Shown: positions 34,001-44,335, counted from the stretch's first letter. The stretch: DNA of 64,000 nt from Leptodontidium sp. MPI-SDFR-AT-0119 (GCA_020726505.1 JAHLEZ010000007.1:2232001-2296000); one strand, 5' to 3'. Numbers and translations are program-made. The notes: generated by a model from the sequence alone, not told the origin.

Positions 34001-34274
34001 ACCAGGGGCAGCGCAGGGTGTGCCTGCTGGCCCGAATGGGGCACCAATTGGGGTTCATTGGCCGGGTTGTGAAGGTGGAGAGCATGGAGGCTGGAATATC
34101 TGGGCGTGGTGTGTCAGGAGGTGGAGGCTATGGCGGACATGGTGGACATGGCGGCCATGGCGCCATGAAGGCGGCAGTGGTTACCAGGGGCATGAGGGAC
34201 GTGGAGGACCCAGTGGATACGAGGAACACAGAGAAGGTGAACAGCATCATGGTTATGAAGAACATAGGGGATAA
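31059..34274 (+). CDS. large intronless protein of unknown function, bacterial-like
   Basis: 1071 residues in a single exon, exceptionally long for an intron-free gene in this window. No signal peptide or membrane span is evident. The N-terminal third has a YLVVSEMTEVFMLDQGRGWF block followed by GEALSRFLG, reminiscent of a degenerate metalloprotease-like helix (SEMTE where HExxH would be), but that is speculation. The middle has VWKYFGCYLNLYDP, HHCLVAQIAFSG and DKLAQRNLSTTF. Further on are LIEWGDTPP and a Pro/Gln-rich linker (about 860-910), then YWKYEVGSFAV. I recall similar blocks in large uncharacterised actinobacterial and other bacterial proteins, so horizontal origin is possible but unproven. 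The C-terminus is odd: a Trp/Arg-rich run (about 1014-1034) lies over DNA whose +1 frame encodes (GGH)n. After it comes a repetitive GYEEHREG-type tail. Confidence 0.75.
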   Translation: MAPQTTPNGIYSVDFDATKVVTFPNIQTWTNDLFNAVGNGGGNALEEDFNWMQDLFQGVDVSRHLPINLIVGELGGGATWSPENLHLNVTVSVSISKSPLFLRYLVVSEMTEVFMLDQGRGWFGGSTTPGSRNGNGNEGDNGEALSRFLGRQFLVNNGSSVEATAPRFTVGNNWLQTSSRDNFITNPGAPSNSDIKPDADVGCNTLFISYLNTQLGFKPKEIVQHAAPNMQGVYKNLTGDDGDPFPVFALLLNSAFPPGPPGGVGAQVDATKQAVDSPFPIALLEFISSPKSWFGKDEVVNAVADPARKGLYPDVILLQLQGVSRNLMNAALPILSGPALGFASGSGFNISFDSNKGIQFQQPNNVFIPQIILFPLNVTFTAASIASFPSGDVIPGTFGPFPIVLELNAAVTELGLNLTALTEITFSFGENPYFHNVIDITPLNSPPTQTNLNPWYLSQDLRVFTATPELDQRPVKGSSIHALSPSFPATAANNSGAYQYIQDLLRYMNTEYSDPNGQDPFATSVNSALPSQFYVYSQDSSVSPYTYGTGLARYANFNFAIARVRLQGTPGTPANDVRVFFRLWNTNSADTQFDESTYPSHKDASQQPIFPLPAADLHTIPFFATKNNPDPNDPNNAEYGPNGVGVNTHNMDGSVWKYFGCYLNLYDPTVKFQKIGSHHCLVAQIAFSGTPVTITGTFHPSPENSDKLAQRNLSTTFAENPGPATKIIPQTFDLRPTTPVTGTALDPQQERPDDLLIEWGDTPPDSTCQIYWPSISAPEVIRLAQKYYGNHFLTAKDAHTIELKSVRGISYVPIPPSNGENYAGLITVDLPMTITAGQHFNIVLRRLSTYTRPRLVPPTILRRQGVEPVHTAPAPETPSLSPQQPQQQGTLQNPTTDPNPGPNLPGPPPHEPTADYWKYEVGSFAVSIPVAKAEDFVHYELDALAIFKYRLQQTPTTDRWHPVLKRYVDVLIGRVDGLVGRPGAAQGVPAGPNGAPIGVHWPGCEGGEHGGWNIWAWCVRRWRLWRTWWTWRPWRHEGGSGYQGHEGRGGPSGYEEHREGEQHHGYEEHRG

Positions 34275-35346
34275 TAAGCGGGAGGAAGGCATGAGTACAT
34301 GTTTTTGTGTTTTAAGTTACTTGCTTCTGCTGTTTTGGCTTCCTCTTTTGATATGTACGTGTTGCTTGTCAGCAGTCCTGAAATTTGACTTGTGCTTACC
34401 CCATGCTTGAAGTGCAGTTTTGAGACTTCCCTTTCCAACAACAGCTGTTTCGGTGATCTAGAATCAGATTTCAAACTATAAGACAGACTAGGAGATGAGA
34501 GAACCGAAGCAGTGCAAGCCTGCTCCGGCACAGAATGGTACTGCGTCGGTATTCCGGCCGTGCGAGATGCGTATTTGGCATGGGCAATGGAAGGAAGGCC
34601 ATTAGAGCAAGTGGGCTCTGCTAATAACCTTGAAAGTTGTTTGTTACCTGACAGTTGCCCGTTGCTTTAGCTACATCGACTACTACGGAGTTGCATTCGA
34701 TCACCTTGTTCCTGCCGAAGATCCAGACCCAGAAGTGCTAGCGATTAGCATGGTCGTAGTAGATAATGAAGGAGGAGCCTTCGCCAACAGAGCCCTTTCG
34801 TTTCCACTAGATCCGACAGAATACACAGGGAAGAAAGTCCTCGCGGTGCCGAGATGTTGTCAGATCAAGAAAGGCACGCAAGATCGTCGGCGGTAGAACA
34901 GGTTAGTAGCTGAGAGGGATGGACATATTCAGAGGGGTTCGCAAGAACTATCTGCAACTGCGAAGCGAGTGTCAAAAGATTTGAGTTGGGCGGTCTGGCC
35001 TTGACACCAAGACTGCTTGCCGTTGACTTGCAGGCGAACCATCGTTCTTCTTCTATTGCGCCGAGAATGCTAGGAACATTAATTGTATCCAATTGTATAA
35101 TGTCACTTCTGCCTCCGAAAACCAGTCCGAACTAAAGGAAAAGAGAACCGATTCTTCATTCTTTCGTGCAACAGTCTCATATCATCCACGCCACTTCTGG
35201 CTCTGGCTCTGGCTCACCTGTCTCTAGCGCAGCACTCTTGCGCTTCCGACCACGTTTCCCCTTGCCCATTTGAGACCCCCAAACCATGAAGTCGTTTCGG
35301 CACGGAGGGTTTTTCACCAGCCCGGGACGGACGTTACCGAGAATGT
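34275..35346. other. intergenic, one weak protein-like stretch
   Basis: Around 34660-34860 the plus strand reads DYYGVAFDHLVPAEDP and FANRALSFPLDPTEYTGKK in one frame. This looks protein-like, but it has no ATG context and matches no family I know; it may be an exon or a gene remnant. The rest shows nothing. Confidence 0.3.
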
Positions 35347-37310
35347 CTACTCAAGCACGATTTCCTGCTTTTGAAGCAAGCCATTTCTCCATTGGTCCAT
35401 TGTCATGGTAGCATTGTATATCAGATCGAAAATGAAGGATGATCCAGAAAGTTTGTAGTGATCCGGGGTGGATGTTGGCCTCAATATTAGCGGTGCATTG
35501 CAACCAAAAACAAGTGCCACAATATCGCCATCACGAATAGTTTGAGGCCCAATACCACATCGCCCACCCGTGGTGGTGAAAAACCGTTTATTATGAAAAG
35601 TGGCATCCATCGCCTGTCTGAATCTGATTGAACTGACCAGGGTAGGACCAGAATTGCTGCGGGAAATGTCATTCCCGAAGGATTGAGGAAAGTTGGACAC
35701 ATCATAGTGCTTGCAAAAGGAGTCGAAATCTGCTTCCACGAGCGGAGGATGAGGGTAACGACCATAGACCAGTGTCCAGATGAATGCATAAAGGCAGTTG
35801 CTGATCCGAACCGCTCTTACGCCGCTGTTTTGCCTACTGTTACAGAATGTGTTCCAAAGTTGTTGAACCTTATGGCCCAGATGGCTGTCAGTAGCAGCAA
35901 CCCCAGTGTCTCCAAGCGGTCCACCAAGTGTTTGTGTACACCCATCTACAGTATCGACCAGCAATGCCGCGATATGGAGTCTATTGCCAGACACATTGAT
36001 TATAGTCTCATGTGCGGTGGTATTTATTTCTCTCAACATCCAGCGTTCATGTGGGTATCGTCTGTAAGTGAGCGATGTGTGCCACTGAGGAACCCACGAT
36101 GGCGGGCTGCCATCTGATCTGAGAAGATCATCGTCCGAATTGTCGACAAAGGCGAGCATGTTGAGGGAACAACCTGAGCATAGGAGCTTCTGTGCGAGAG
36201 CTAGGCATACATGCTCCAGAGCGGCACCATAATCCGGTTTGAGAATCCCACGAAGTGCAGGATGCCCGAGAAATGCATAGATGTGGTCCCTGTCTTCTGA
36301 AGCTTCGAATTGGCGTCCAGCACCCAAGATCAGAATCGCGGCGTTGCTGTCTGTGCCATACCGCCGTTTCATTTCATGTGCATATTCCTTGACGGCACTC
36401 TTTTCATTCATCCACGATTCGTTCATGCCGAATGTAGCCCATATGCTCCAAAAGGCATCCATGATGCGTCCAGTCGGGAGACTGTCGGATTTTGGAACAA
36501 TGGTGGTACTGTCGTACACCAGCACGAAAAGAACAAGATCGCCAAAGGGGAGGGATGATTTTCCGGAGAACGCTATTGCACGCCGCGAGAGACCGACTTC
36601 TTGCAACACCCATACTCGTGAAAACCTTGCGGATGGCATCGTCAGCTGTGCGACTATTAGGCGAAGGCTCGACAAACTGACCAAGGTCGGCTCAGCAATG
36701 CTCTAAGGCAACCCCATTTCTTTGTCTCATTTCTTAACCGGTGATCTCCGGGTACCGGTGGAATCTTGTGAATATCGCGGACTACATCCGTGAGACTGGA
36801 ATTATCCAATTTGGCATACTGAGACTCGAAGTAGCAATTGAAGTCTCGTATTAAGGATATTGCATCTTCAGCGCAACTAGGATGACGATCCTCGCAAGGG
36901 AAATGGTCGACTTCTCCCAACCATATGAGAGTACAATTGCTCTGCTCATATATCTGCCCCATAATAGATACCTGGTACCCTTTCTCCACGTCGTTCTGTT
37001 GATCGATGCAGATGCCATCGGCCCAGAGCTGTCTTGACTGGTCGTGATATCGAAATCGTCGAAGTGCTTGATATAAATTGATCGTAATGAACAATGGAAG
37101 TCCCTCACAAGTTATTTCTTGAACGCGATTGGGATCACCCCATACATATGAAACGGCCTCATATTTCGGAGTCTTTCTGAAATGTGAGCGCCTTAGATTC
37201 ATCAGGAGAAGCTCACAGACAATCGGATCCTCGCCTTTGCCAGGGAAGAGACGCAGAACACGAATCCATTCGCCGTCTCCTTCTGGGAGCGGTTTATAGC
37301 TAAAGTGCAT
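35347..37310 (-). CDS. HET-domain (heterokaryon incompatibility-type) protein
   Basis: HET-domain protein of 635 residues, a family tied in fungi to non-self recognition and programmed cell death after hyphal fusion; most genomic members are untested. Two exons (37310-36682 and 36625-35347) are joined by a 56-bp intron that splits the Trp codon of SRPWFSRVWVLQE; the branch site is CTGAC. HET blocks in order: YEAVSYVWGDP (50-60), LWADGICIDQ (95-104), QIYEQSNCTLIWLGE (119-133), RPWFSRVWVLQEVGLS (about 208-223). The C-terminal half carries the common DRDHIYAFLGHP segment and then diverges. No NACHT, WD40 or amyloid motif is visible. It appears intact and lies at the edge of the transposon-rich zone, as HET genes often do. 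Confidence 0.9.
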
Positions 37311-38445
37311 AATGCGATGGTTGACTGGAGAATTTCGGCTGCTTTAAAGACTGAGCATATCAGATCCGGAACGATGAGAGACTATAATGTCACAAAGGCA
37401 GCTTGCTGTGGTGAGTGAATACCACCATCATTGTTGCTCAAGCGCTGATGAAGATGTGTGTTGCATCGAGGACAGCCAGGTGTCAAGCGCTGGGTCGAGC
37501 TAAATTACGGCTAGGCTACTTTCGGCTTGTGCATGCAGTCGGCGGGTGGAACTCATTTTCCATTCGGCGTCGAACCACCGCAGAAGCACAACCGTCTCGA
37601 AGACTTTCTTGTCTCGCTCGGGATAGAATCATCATACATTCATCCGCAACTTGATGGCTTTTCGGCGGAGTGCACGAACTTTTCAGCGCATCCAAGGCCG
37701 TTCAGAGTGCGCTTTCGTGCGACGCTGGGGCAAATCGTGGTATTTCACAGCAAGCAGGAGTCATTTTTAAAAGATAATATGAACGAATGCTGTCTATGAT
37801 TCAAGGCTGCTGTTCCGAGAATATCTATGCTCCCGGATTGTTGTCGGGTTTGTTGTATGGGAAAGCATTTGCGGGTTCTCGTGACGGCGGGATTCTCGCC
37901 ACGCAGGGATGGACGTTATTGTACCTTAGGCAGACATTTATTTTAGTGCGCGGGTCGGTACTTCGAGTTGGCGATCTTGGTGGGCCCCCAGCACAAGTAC
38001 CGTAGGCTTACTTATGTAATCACTGGACCGAAAGCAACGGAGAGCTGTTGCCCGATTAAGTTACTGCCTAAGTTTCGAGGCCAGATTTCCAACTCCAAGA
38101 TTGAAGTTAAATGTAGGATCGTAGGTTTTTTGATTTAATTATCTACTCTCTAATTACTTCAGCTTTCTTTTCATCGATAAGATTAAATCAATCGAAAGCG
38201 GTTCGAATATCTAATCCCTATAGTTTTCAGAATTCGAGGTTGCGCGACTAGCCGGTCTTGCGCGCTTCCAGTGATGTACGACGATACTATTGCCGCGAGG
38301 CTGCCGCCCAGCTGAGTGCACCAGCCTCAACGTGACATTATCCCTAACCTTTACCTCACTTTATATCGATACTATTTCCACGGCTCATCAGTTACTAAGA
38401 ACCCTTCCTCTCGCGGTCCTCGAACCTAGTCGAATAATGCGTCTA
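37311..38445. other. intergenic, no supported gene
   Basis: Upstream of the HET gene. Short plus-strand frames at 37.4-38.0 kb show no recognisable domain; composition becomes more AT-rich after 38.1 kb. Confidence 0.4.
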
Positions 38446-38685
38446 TGTAATGGCCCGTACTGAATGCAGCTTCATTCCTCGTACTGAATGCGGCCTCATT
38501 CCTTACCTACAAACAAAAGAGTCACATTCCTTTGGTTCTTTATTTCTCTAGTATATAGTTAGCTTCCCCTGAAGAAGAGTCTACCTTCTTCAGCAATTAG
38601 TCTTTTGTTACTGGAACCTCTCCAGTTGATCACTAGAGAACCCCCATCGTATCTCGTTACCTCAGTGAAACTAGTGATCATTACA
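38446..38685. mobile_element. solo LTR with GTCTA target duplication
   Basis: A 240-bp unit begins TGTAATGGCC and ends TGATCATTACA (inverted TGTAATG/CATTACA ends). It is flanked by GTCTA on both sides (38441-38445 and 38686-38690). Inside is a doubled GTACTGAATGC motif. No internal domain remains. It shows no RIP skew, unlike elements to its right. Family unknown; it does not match the 30.2-kb LTR. Confidence 0.9.
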
Positions 38686-38929
38686 GTCTACTACAGTTTA
38701 ATAACAACGGCGGGTTTAGCCTGATCGAGTTCTTCGAAGACGATATACCCGAGTATGCTATACTTTTATTATGACGAGCGGCAGGGCAAAGGCAGTGGTT
38801 CAAGTGCTTAGAATATTAAGGTGCAGAACCAAAAGGGCTCTGCGAGAGGCTATATATACACAGGAATAGGGGGGTAGCGGCCTGAGGTAGCTAAGCACAT
38901 AATAACTAACTTTCCGGTCATCACATTTA

Positions 38930-40763
38930 ACGTCTAACCCCACCCTTCCGGCCACCCCCCCTTCCGGCCACCTCGCTTAATTGCAACCCTCTCTATTTAA
39001 GACCTAATAACTCTACTTAGCGTCAACTTCAATACAAGATATTATAGAATCTGATTCTCCTCCTGATTCTGGTTCTACAGGGTGTAATTTGACGTTCTCC
39101 AGCTGCAATTTGAGCCTCTTTAATAGCACGTATTATAGCAAACTTAGAATTTGGACTCGTCTAAACCTTCCTCTTTTTCTTTAGCCTCAGGTGCTCTAAT
39201 CTCTCTTCCAACTCTTTAATTCTCATATTTGCCTTCCCTAATTCGTATTCCTTTTCGTCGATTCCTTTTATAACCTTCCTGAAAAGCAAACGTTGCGTTA
39301 GAAGTTAGTCATGTGATCCACTAGCCAAATTGCGAATCTGTAAGTACAGATCTTTCCGTACCTTTGAAGTCTGTAACTCAATTGAAGTATCAGAAACCTT
39401 CGGAGGTTATATTGGCGTCTCGTGAGGCTTTAGGATCGCTGGATTTGTCGATTTATTACTGTTTTCTAATAGTAAAGGGCTCATCAGCGGCTTGGCGACA
39501 GATACCGGCCATAAACCTGTAATCCTCCACCCTGATTTGATATTTGAGGGTGTAATACTCTCTTGACGTGCCTTTTGATAGCAAATAAGAAAGTTGCGCT
39601 TGCCAATTAGTGTAGAATCGATTAAAGAACTTAACTTTTATAGCTCTTTCCGGTACGCACGCTTGAGTGACGAGAAAACTATCAAATCGAGAGGTTATAA
39701 GACGTGTGACGTATGTGCCGGTAAGAATAAGAGATATATATTATACTCAAGGCACTTCCAAAGGAATTCTGTTGTCTCGTGGCTCCTATGGCCGTCTAGA
39801 ATGAGGAGTCTTGCTAAATGATCACGTGGTTGAGTCTGAGGGATAAACACCTTCTCTAGCCACTCTAAAGCCGTGGCATCAGTCGTCCACCCATTTTCGG
39901 TTACTGTGAAGTGCCAATTGTCGAATAGATCCAATTAAGACGGAAACTACTGTTGTTGTACTGATTTCCCCTTATATACTATAGCTAGATCTGTCGAAGC
40001 TCCGATTACTGAGATACACTCAAGAATTGTCGTCTAACCACGAGAACCTGGCTGTTTCCCTTGTACTATACGTGTTTCGGCACTCCCTACAATATATCCA
40101 TTAAGACCATGACCTTCCATAATACCTGTCTCGTCCATATTCCATCGTTAGCTGGCTGGAATAGCTCTAATTGCCGGAATCTGGAGTTTTTAGAACTAAG
40201 GCCTAATAACTTTAGATCAAGCGCAATTGACTCGTATAGAATCAACAGGGATTTGCTTTTTGGTCTTGAGAACAGGATTACGAGCCAAAAATCGTGTAAT
40301 CCAGTGTCTTCCGAGTGGTTTGTGATCCCCTTGAAGAACTAGAAGCCTCTCCGCAAAAAGCCGAATCTGTGCGTGTGTAACTCCATGGCCAAGAGCCTCT
40401 TGATTTAGTACTCAATCGGTCAATCGTTTCTCTACTACCGTAGGTAGTCTTTGCAAGTGGCTAGCACCCTCTTGACGTGACTGAGTCGTTGTGTTGCGAT
40501 CTTGAAGGGTACTCCTTGGAACACCCCACTTAAGCGATGCCTTTCGTACAGATTTGCCATTTGCCACTTCCTCTAAAGCAGATTCGATGTCATATTCGGT
40601 GTATTCAGGCTTCATGATGTGAATAACACGTACTCCAAATTTCAAGAAAAACGATTAGAGAATAAAATAATTATTAATTATTAAAGTGAAGTAATATGAG
40701 TAGCAGTGAGGTTAAGCGAGGTGGCCGGAAGGGGGGGGTGGCCGGAAGGGTGGGGTTAGACGT
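38930..40763 (-). mobile_element. Fot1/pogo-like DNA transposon, copy 1
   Basis: A 1834-bp element with terminal inverted repeats of about 50 bp starting ACGTCTAACCCCACCC, each containing TTCCGGCCACC twice. It is flanked by TA (38928-38929 and 40764-40765), the target duplication of Tc1/mariner-Fot1 elements. It encodes a pogo-class transposase on the minus strand (separate entry). Its terminal repeats differ from those of copies 2 and 3, so it belongs to a sister subfamily. It is less RIP-damaged than those copies. Confidence 0.9.
39040..40615 (-). pseudogene. pogo-class (HTH_psq / DDE_1) transposase, broken
   Basis: Reading from the ATG at 40615, an HTH_psq DNA-binding segment (YTEYDIESALEEVANGKS; KWGVPRSTL) is followed by a CENP-B-type HTH region. 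The DDE domain then shows NMDETGIMEG, LILDGHRSH and LQPLDL, supplying the three acidic positions. Several TAG/TAA codons interrupt it, for example after KRLTD and before the DLFDNWHF segment, consistent with C-to-T changes at Gln codons. Length and domain order match Fot1-like transposases of about 500-550 residues. It is not expected to be functional. Confidence 0.85.
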
Positions 40764-40930
40764 TATATAGATAAGAAGCGGAGGAGGCTACTTTTAAGGA
40801 TATAATAAACGGCACGAGTAAAATCAAGACTAGCTACGGCAAGATACAATTTTGCGGAGAATAAGTTAGGCATAATTGTAAACTTGCCAGGAGATCCTTT
40901 TAATATAGCTTATCGACGGCTGCTAGACTA

Positions 40931-41315
40931 ATCTCTCCTGCCACTGGATCTATTGCGTAATTGGTTGAAGATATGGCTACCTTGTAGAATCACTTACACG
41001 GAACGTGAGAAGCGTCTCCATACCGATGAATATTTCTCTAGCTATTTACCCGAAGAAGTCTCGCTGTTCGTGGACAAGCTGGCGAGATCTATGGTCGCTT
41101 TTACAGGTGGCTTGAGCTTAGTGGTGCCGATAGTAATTAGAAGGATTGGAGAAACGCTAGTGGAGAGCTTAGTGACCGTGAGTGTTTCTGTTGTTTTATT
41201 TGTAGCGGTTATTAGTATAGTGCTTCGGGCGAATAATACAGAGATAGTGGCTGCCACAGCAACGTATGCCGCTGTATTGGTAGTGTTTGTTGGGACAAGT
41301 AGTGGTCGTGGCTAG
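40931..41315 (+). pseudogene. DUF6594 C-terminal remnant 1
   Basis: A 127-codon open stretch reading DLLRNWLKIW, then FVDKLARSMVAFTGGLSL, further hydrophobic spans and finally ATATYAAVLVVFVGTSS. This is the characteristic three-helix membrane end of fungal DUF6594 proteins, of unknown function. The N-terminal half is missing: a TAA lies in frame at about 40928 and a Fot1-like element ends only 165 bp upstream at 40763. The piece is best read as a decapitated gene, though an unrecognised upstream exon cannot be ruled out. Confidence 0.6.
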
Positions 41316-41743
41316 CTGTTGAAGTGGAAGTACTAGGCTAGAGGTGTAGCATTGTCACTGGGTGCAATCTAGAATTGGAGGTGTTATAGCTACAAGTGAA
41401 ATAATGCTGATGCTGAAATGGCCCTAGAGAATCCGCAGATGCAGGAAGGGGAAATCCAGAACCCAAACAATGGAGACGCTGTGCTGCAACAATCTGAAGG
41501 AGATATTGCGACAGCTAGTGAGACTGGCGGGCATCTCCAGGAACGTAGTAAATGGTCTAGTTGACCTCATTTTGCAATCATAAGCATTGTGTAGGTGGTC
41601 ACACCAGAACGAATGACTAAAAGCCTCCGGCGCGCGAAGGGCGTCGAGTAGAGAATCGAAGAGGATTGAATCCGTGCTGAATCCGATGGGCTACTTTACT
41701 TCAAACGGTGTAGAAGAGCCAGGAGAAATAACACAGGGAATGA

Positions 41744-41995
41744 TTGATCGAGGTGAGCGTTGGGCAAATTATATGCGAGTTCACAATCGGCCTACTAGTG
41801 CTTCTCGGTGGGCTGTCTTTGATGACACCTACGTTGATCATGGCTATCAATCCAAGTCTCCTGAAAAGCCTCGCCACAACCAATGTTTGCGTTTTTGTTT
41901 TTGCCATAGCCCTTGCTTATGGGCGAGATAGCCGAGCTTCATCTAAGTTAGCCCTTCGTCCGCTGAGACATTTGCCAGCGCTAGCAGGGGCATAA
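41744..41995 (+). pseudogene. DUF6594 C-terminal remnant 2
   Basis: The frame reads GLLVLLGGLSLMTPTLIMAI and then TTNVCVFVFAIALAYGRDS, again the membrane helices of a DUF6594 protein. An in-frame TGA lies immediately upstream, and the usual YAAVLVVFVG ending is absent. The adjacent upstream sequence in another frame (EITQGMIDRGERW) may be the shifted continuation. It is therefore truncated at both ends, and possibly the second member of a tandem pair with remnant 1. Confidence 0.45.
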
Positions 41996-42110
41996 ACGAG
42001 AAGCTGTTATTCGCCAGAGGATGAGGCTCAACTGGGACCCCTTCTTAGACCAATTAGAACCCTTGCTTTGCTCCCCTGCTTAGCGTTGGCAAATGTCTCA
42101 GCGGACGAGG
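41954..42110. repeat. 37-bp inverted repeat
   Basis: 41954-41990 and 42073-42110 are inverted copies (core CGTCCGCTGAGACATTTGCC) with two mismatches and one inserted base, separated by 82 bp. They could form a hairpin or be the ends of a tiny element. The left arm overlaps the end of DUF6594 remnant 2. Confidence 0.75.
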
Positions 42111-43386
42111 ATACCTGTCACGCTATGTGCGCTGCAGCAAGATTTCTTGGCGACGGATGAGCTTTCACACTTTGACCTTTCTTCAGCCTCTTTTTTTGTC
42201 CTGGGCGCAGTGTCAAAAGTCTGTTCGAGCTAGTACCACTTTCTACAACATTTCAAAAGACTCGTGCCGTTAATACAAACCTCTAATGAACGATTGCAAA
42301 GCCACGGCAACATCAGGCGTCCCATGCCACTGGCGCTTTACTTGCTGATTCCACAAGTTGTGTGCTTGCTCCCTGTTTGCCCTTATCGAAGAACTCCTGA
42401 AGTTTCTTCGTATGGTCGATTATCTGTTTGACATGAGCGTGTCAAAATTGTTCGCCGTCGTTGCTATTTTGAACAAGTGATCGTGCAGTGAAGAGAACAT
42501 TCCGGATCTGCCTTCCGTTAAGATCTAACGTTGCAAGAGAATCGAGCCGAGCCTCCAACCGCCAGTAACCCAATGACATCCCGTGGGAGCGCAACCTTCG
42601 AACACACCACTAGTTAACAGTAATGTCTCCTTTCTCTAGAAAATGGCCGACCTAAAGTTTTCAAATTACTTTAGGCTACGGAGAGCAGATCCTAAACTTG
42701 CCACACAGCGTCTCTAACAACTCACTCTACCCTCTTCGCGGTTACAGCAGTACTAAGCTACTAACATCTGTTAAGACATATTGAGTGGTAGTCGCTCAGG
42801 CCTCCCATCCCTCTTCTGTAGTAGCTTCTAGAAAGTTCAATTTAGAGAATATATCGCAGGATTTCACATGAAGATTTATTGAATTTGCACCTGTCGTCAA
42901 AATTAGACTCGAGTAGAGCCTACCGGCGGGCGGGGGCGGGGGAAGTTCCGAAATAAAGCAAAGTTGTGTGGACCCCCAGTGGGGCCGGGCTCGTTCCGGA
43001 TGTCCGCTAAATCGCCCAAGCCATATGCCGCAATTACCCCTCATATGACATTCTCCGGCCAGGAATGCTCCGTCCGGCGCCCCGATCAACTTCTAGAATT
43101 GCATGTGGGCTGTTCGTAAAGCCACATAACCTTGGTTTCTTGGGTTGAGCTGCTCAGAGCCAAGGTCGGAGACCTTAGTGCGTTGGGCGAGTATTACAGA
43201 AATCATAAGTAGTTGGGCGTCCCCAACGCCATCTGAATACAAGGGATCCCAACAATGCAGCTCATGGTTTGACTCAGCGTTCGACTAGTCAGTGCCAGGA
43301 GGATTATAAAATCAAACATTACCTCTCCCTTTGGTCCCTTTACATAGTCGTTTTATCGATCAATCATACAGTTTTATCATCTCAAG
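42111..43386. other. intergenic, no supported gene
   Basis: No recognisable gene. GATTATAAAATC near 43302 is a plausible TATA element 85 bp before the lipocalin-like gene. Confidence 0.4.
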
Positions 43387-44024
43387 ATGGTTTCGCCCAA
43401 AAATGCATTGGAGTGCTTCGTCGGTGCCTGGGGCTTCCTCAATTCCACGCTAGTGTATGCTTTGCCCCTTTTTATTGACTATTCCATAAGCCGCAACTTT
43501 CCCTTTTGGCTCTAAGTAGCTCTCCTTAACATTCTCCCTTAACCCCATTCGATCTGAGCTGACCGCACCTGCCTAGCAACACTACTACCGGCGAATTACT
43601 CCCGGACTGGCATAGCCCCCCCTCTGGCATGTCCCTCTGGACGCCTAACGGCTATAACGCCTTAATCGTCACCGCCAACGATACTACCGAGCCTGAGAAG
43701 CGGCCTATAGAGCTGACTCAACCAGCTTCGCCGTCCGATTCTGACTCTCGTTGGGCGTTGGTCGGGAAATACAGCATAGCGGGTGGCGGGCCGTTTCATC
43801 TGTCCAATGTCACCGATGGATGTAGTAAAGATCGCGAGGGACCAGCTGGGACGGTGACAGGGACGTTCTTGACGGCAACGCTGCCGAGCCGGATAGGACC
43901 GTATACGTTCACGTTCAAGTTCTACGACCACTGCAAGGTGTGGAATCTGCGGCAGAGAGTCGGGGATGATAAGCTACGGGTGGCATGGTATTACAAGTTG
44001 CCGGACATCTATAACTATGGCTAG
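43387..44024 (+). CDS. lipocalin-like domain protein, paralogue 1
   Basis: 171 residues from exons 43387-43454 and 43577-44024; the 122-bp intron has a CTGAC branch site. The N-terminus ECFVGAWGFLNST carries the G-x-W motif of lipocalin-like folds, and TPNGYNALIVTAND is the typical second block of fungal lipocalin-like (PF13924-type) proteins. These bind or process small hydrophobic molecules in some pathways; some fungal members act as cyclases or isomerases. No signal peptide. It is about half identical to the gene at 45459 with the same intron position and phase, so the two are tandem duplicates. No damage seen. Confidence 0.75.
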
Positions 44025-44335
44025 TGATAGGAACATAGAAGGAAAGTGCCCACCTGCCCTGCTTTTAGGCTGTCTTTGCGGCAGACCTGCACTACACAGC
44101 ATTATATTGTTATAGTTGATGGAAAATGAGTTGGGCTTTAGGAGATGACTTTAAAAACGGTTTAGGAGAGACTGGGCTAAATGCGAGACCTTTCTTACTT
44201 CTAATTAAGCCATAAGTGAGGACGATGAACTGATATAAAATGACCGTGTTGAAGCACGGAGTAAACATCGTCCCTTTTTTTCACCCTTCCTAATTCTTAT
44301 TCCAGACCAGCCTCGTCACCTATCCATCAGTGTCT

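Noticed and set aside
42796..43089. Minus-strand frame of 97 codons with a Pro run
   Set aside because: It lacks an ATG start and its poly-Pro comes from a GGCGGGGGCGGGGG tract; no domain.
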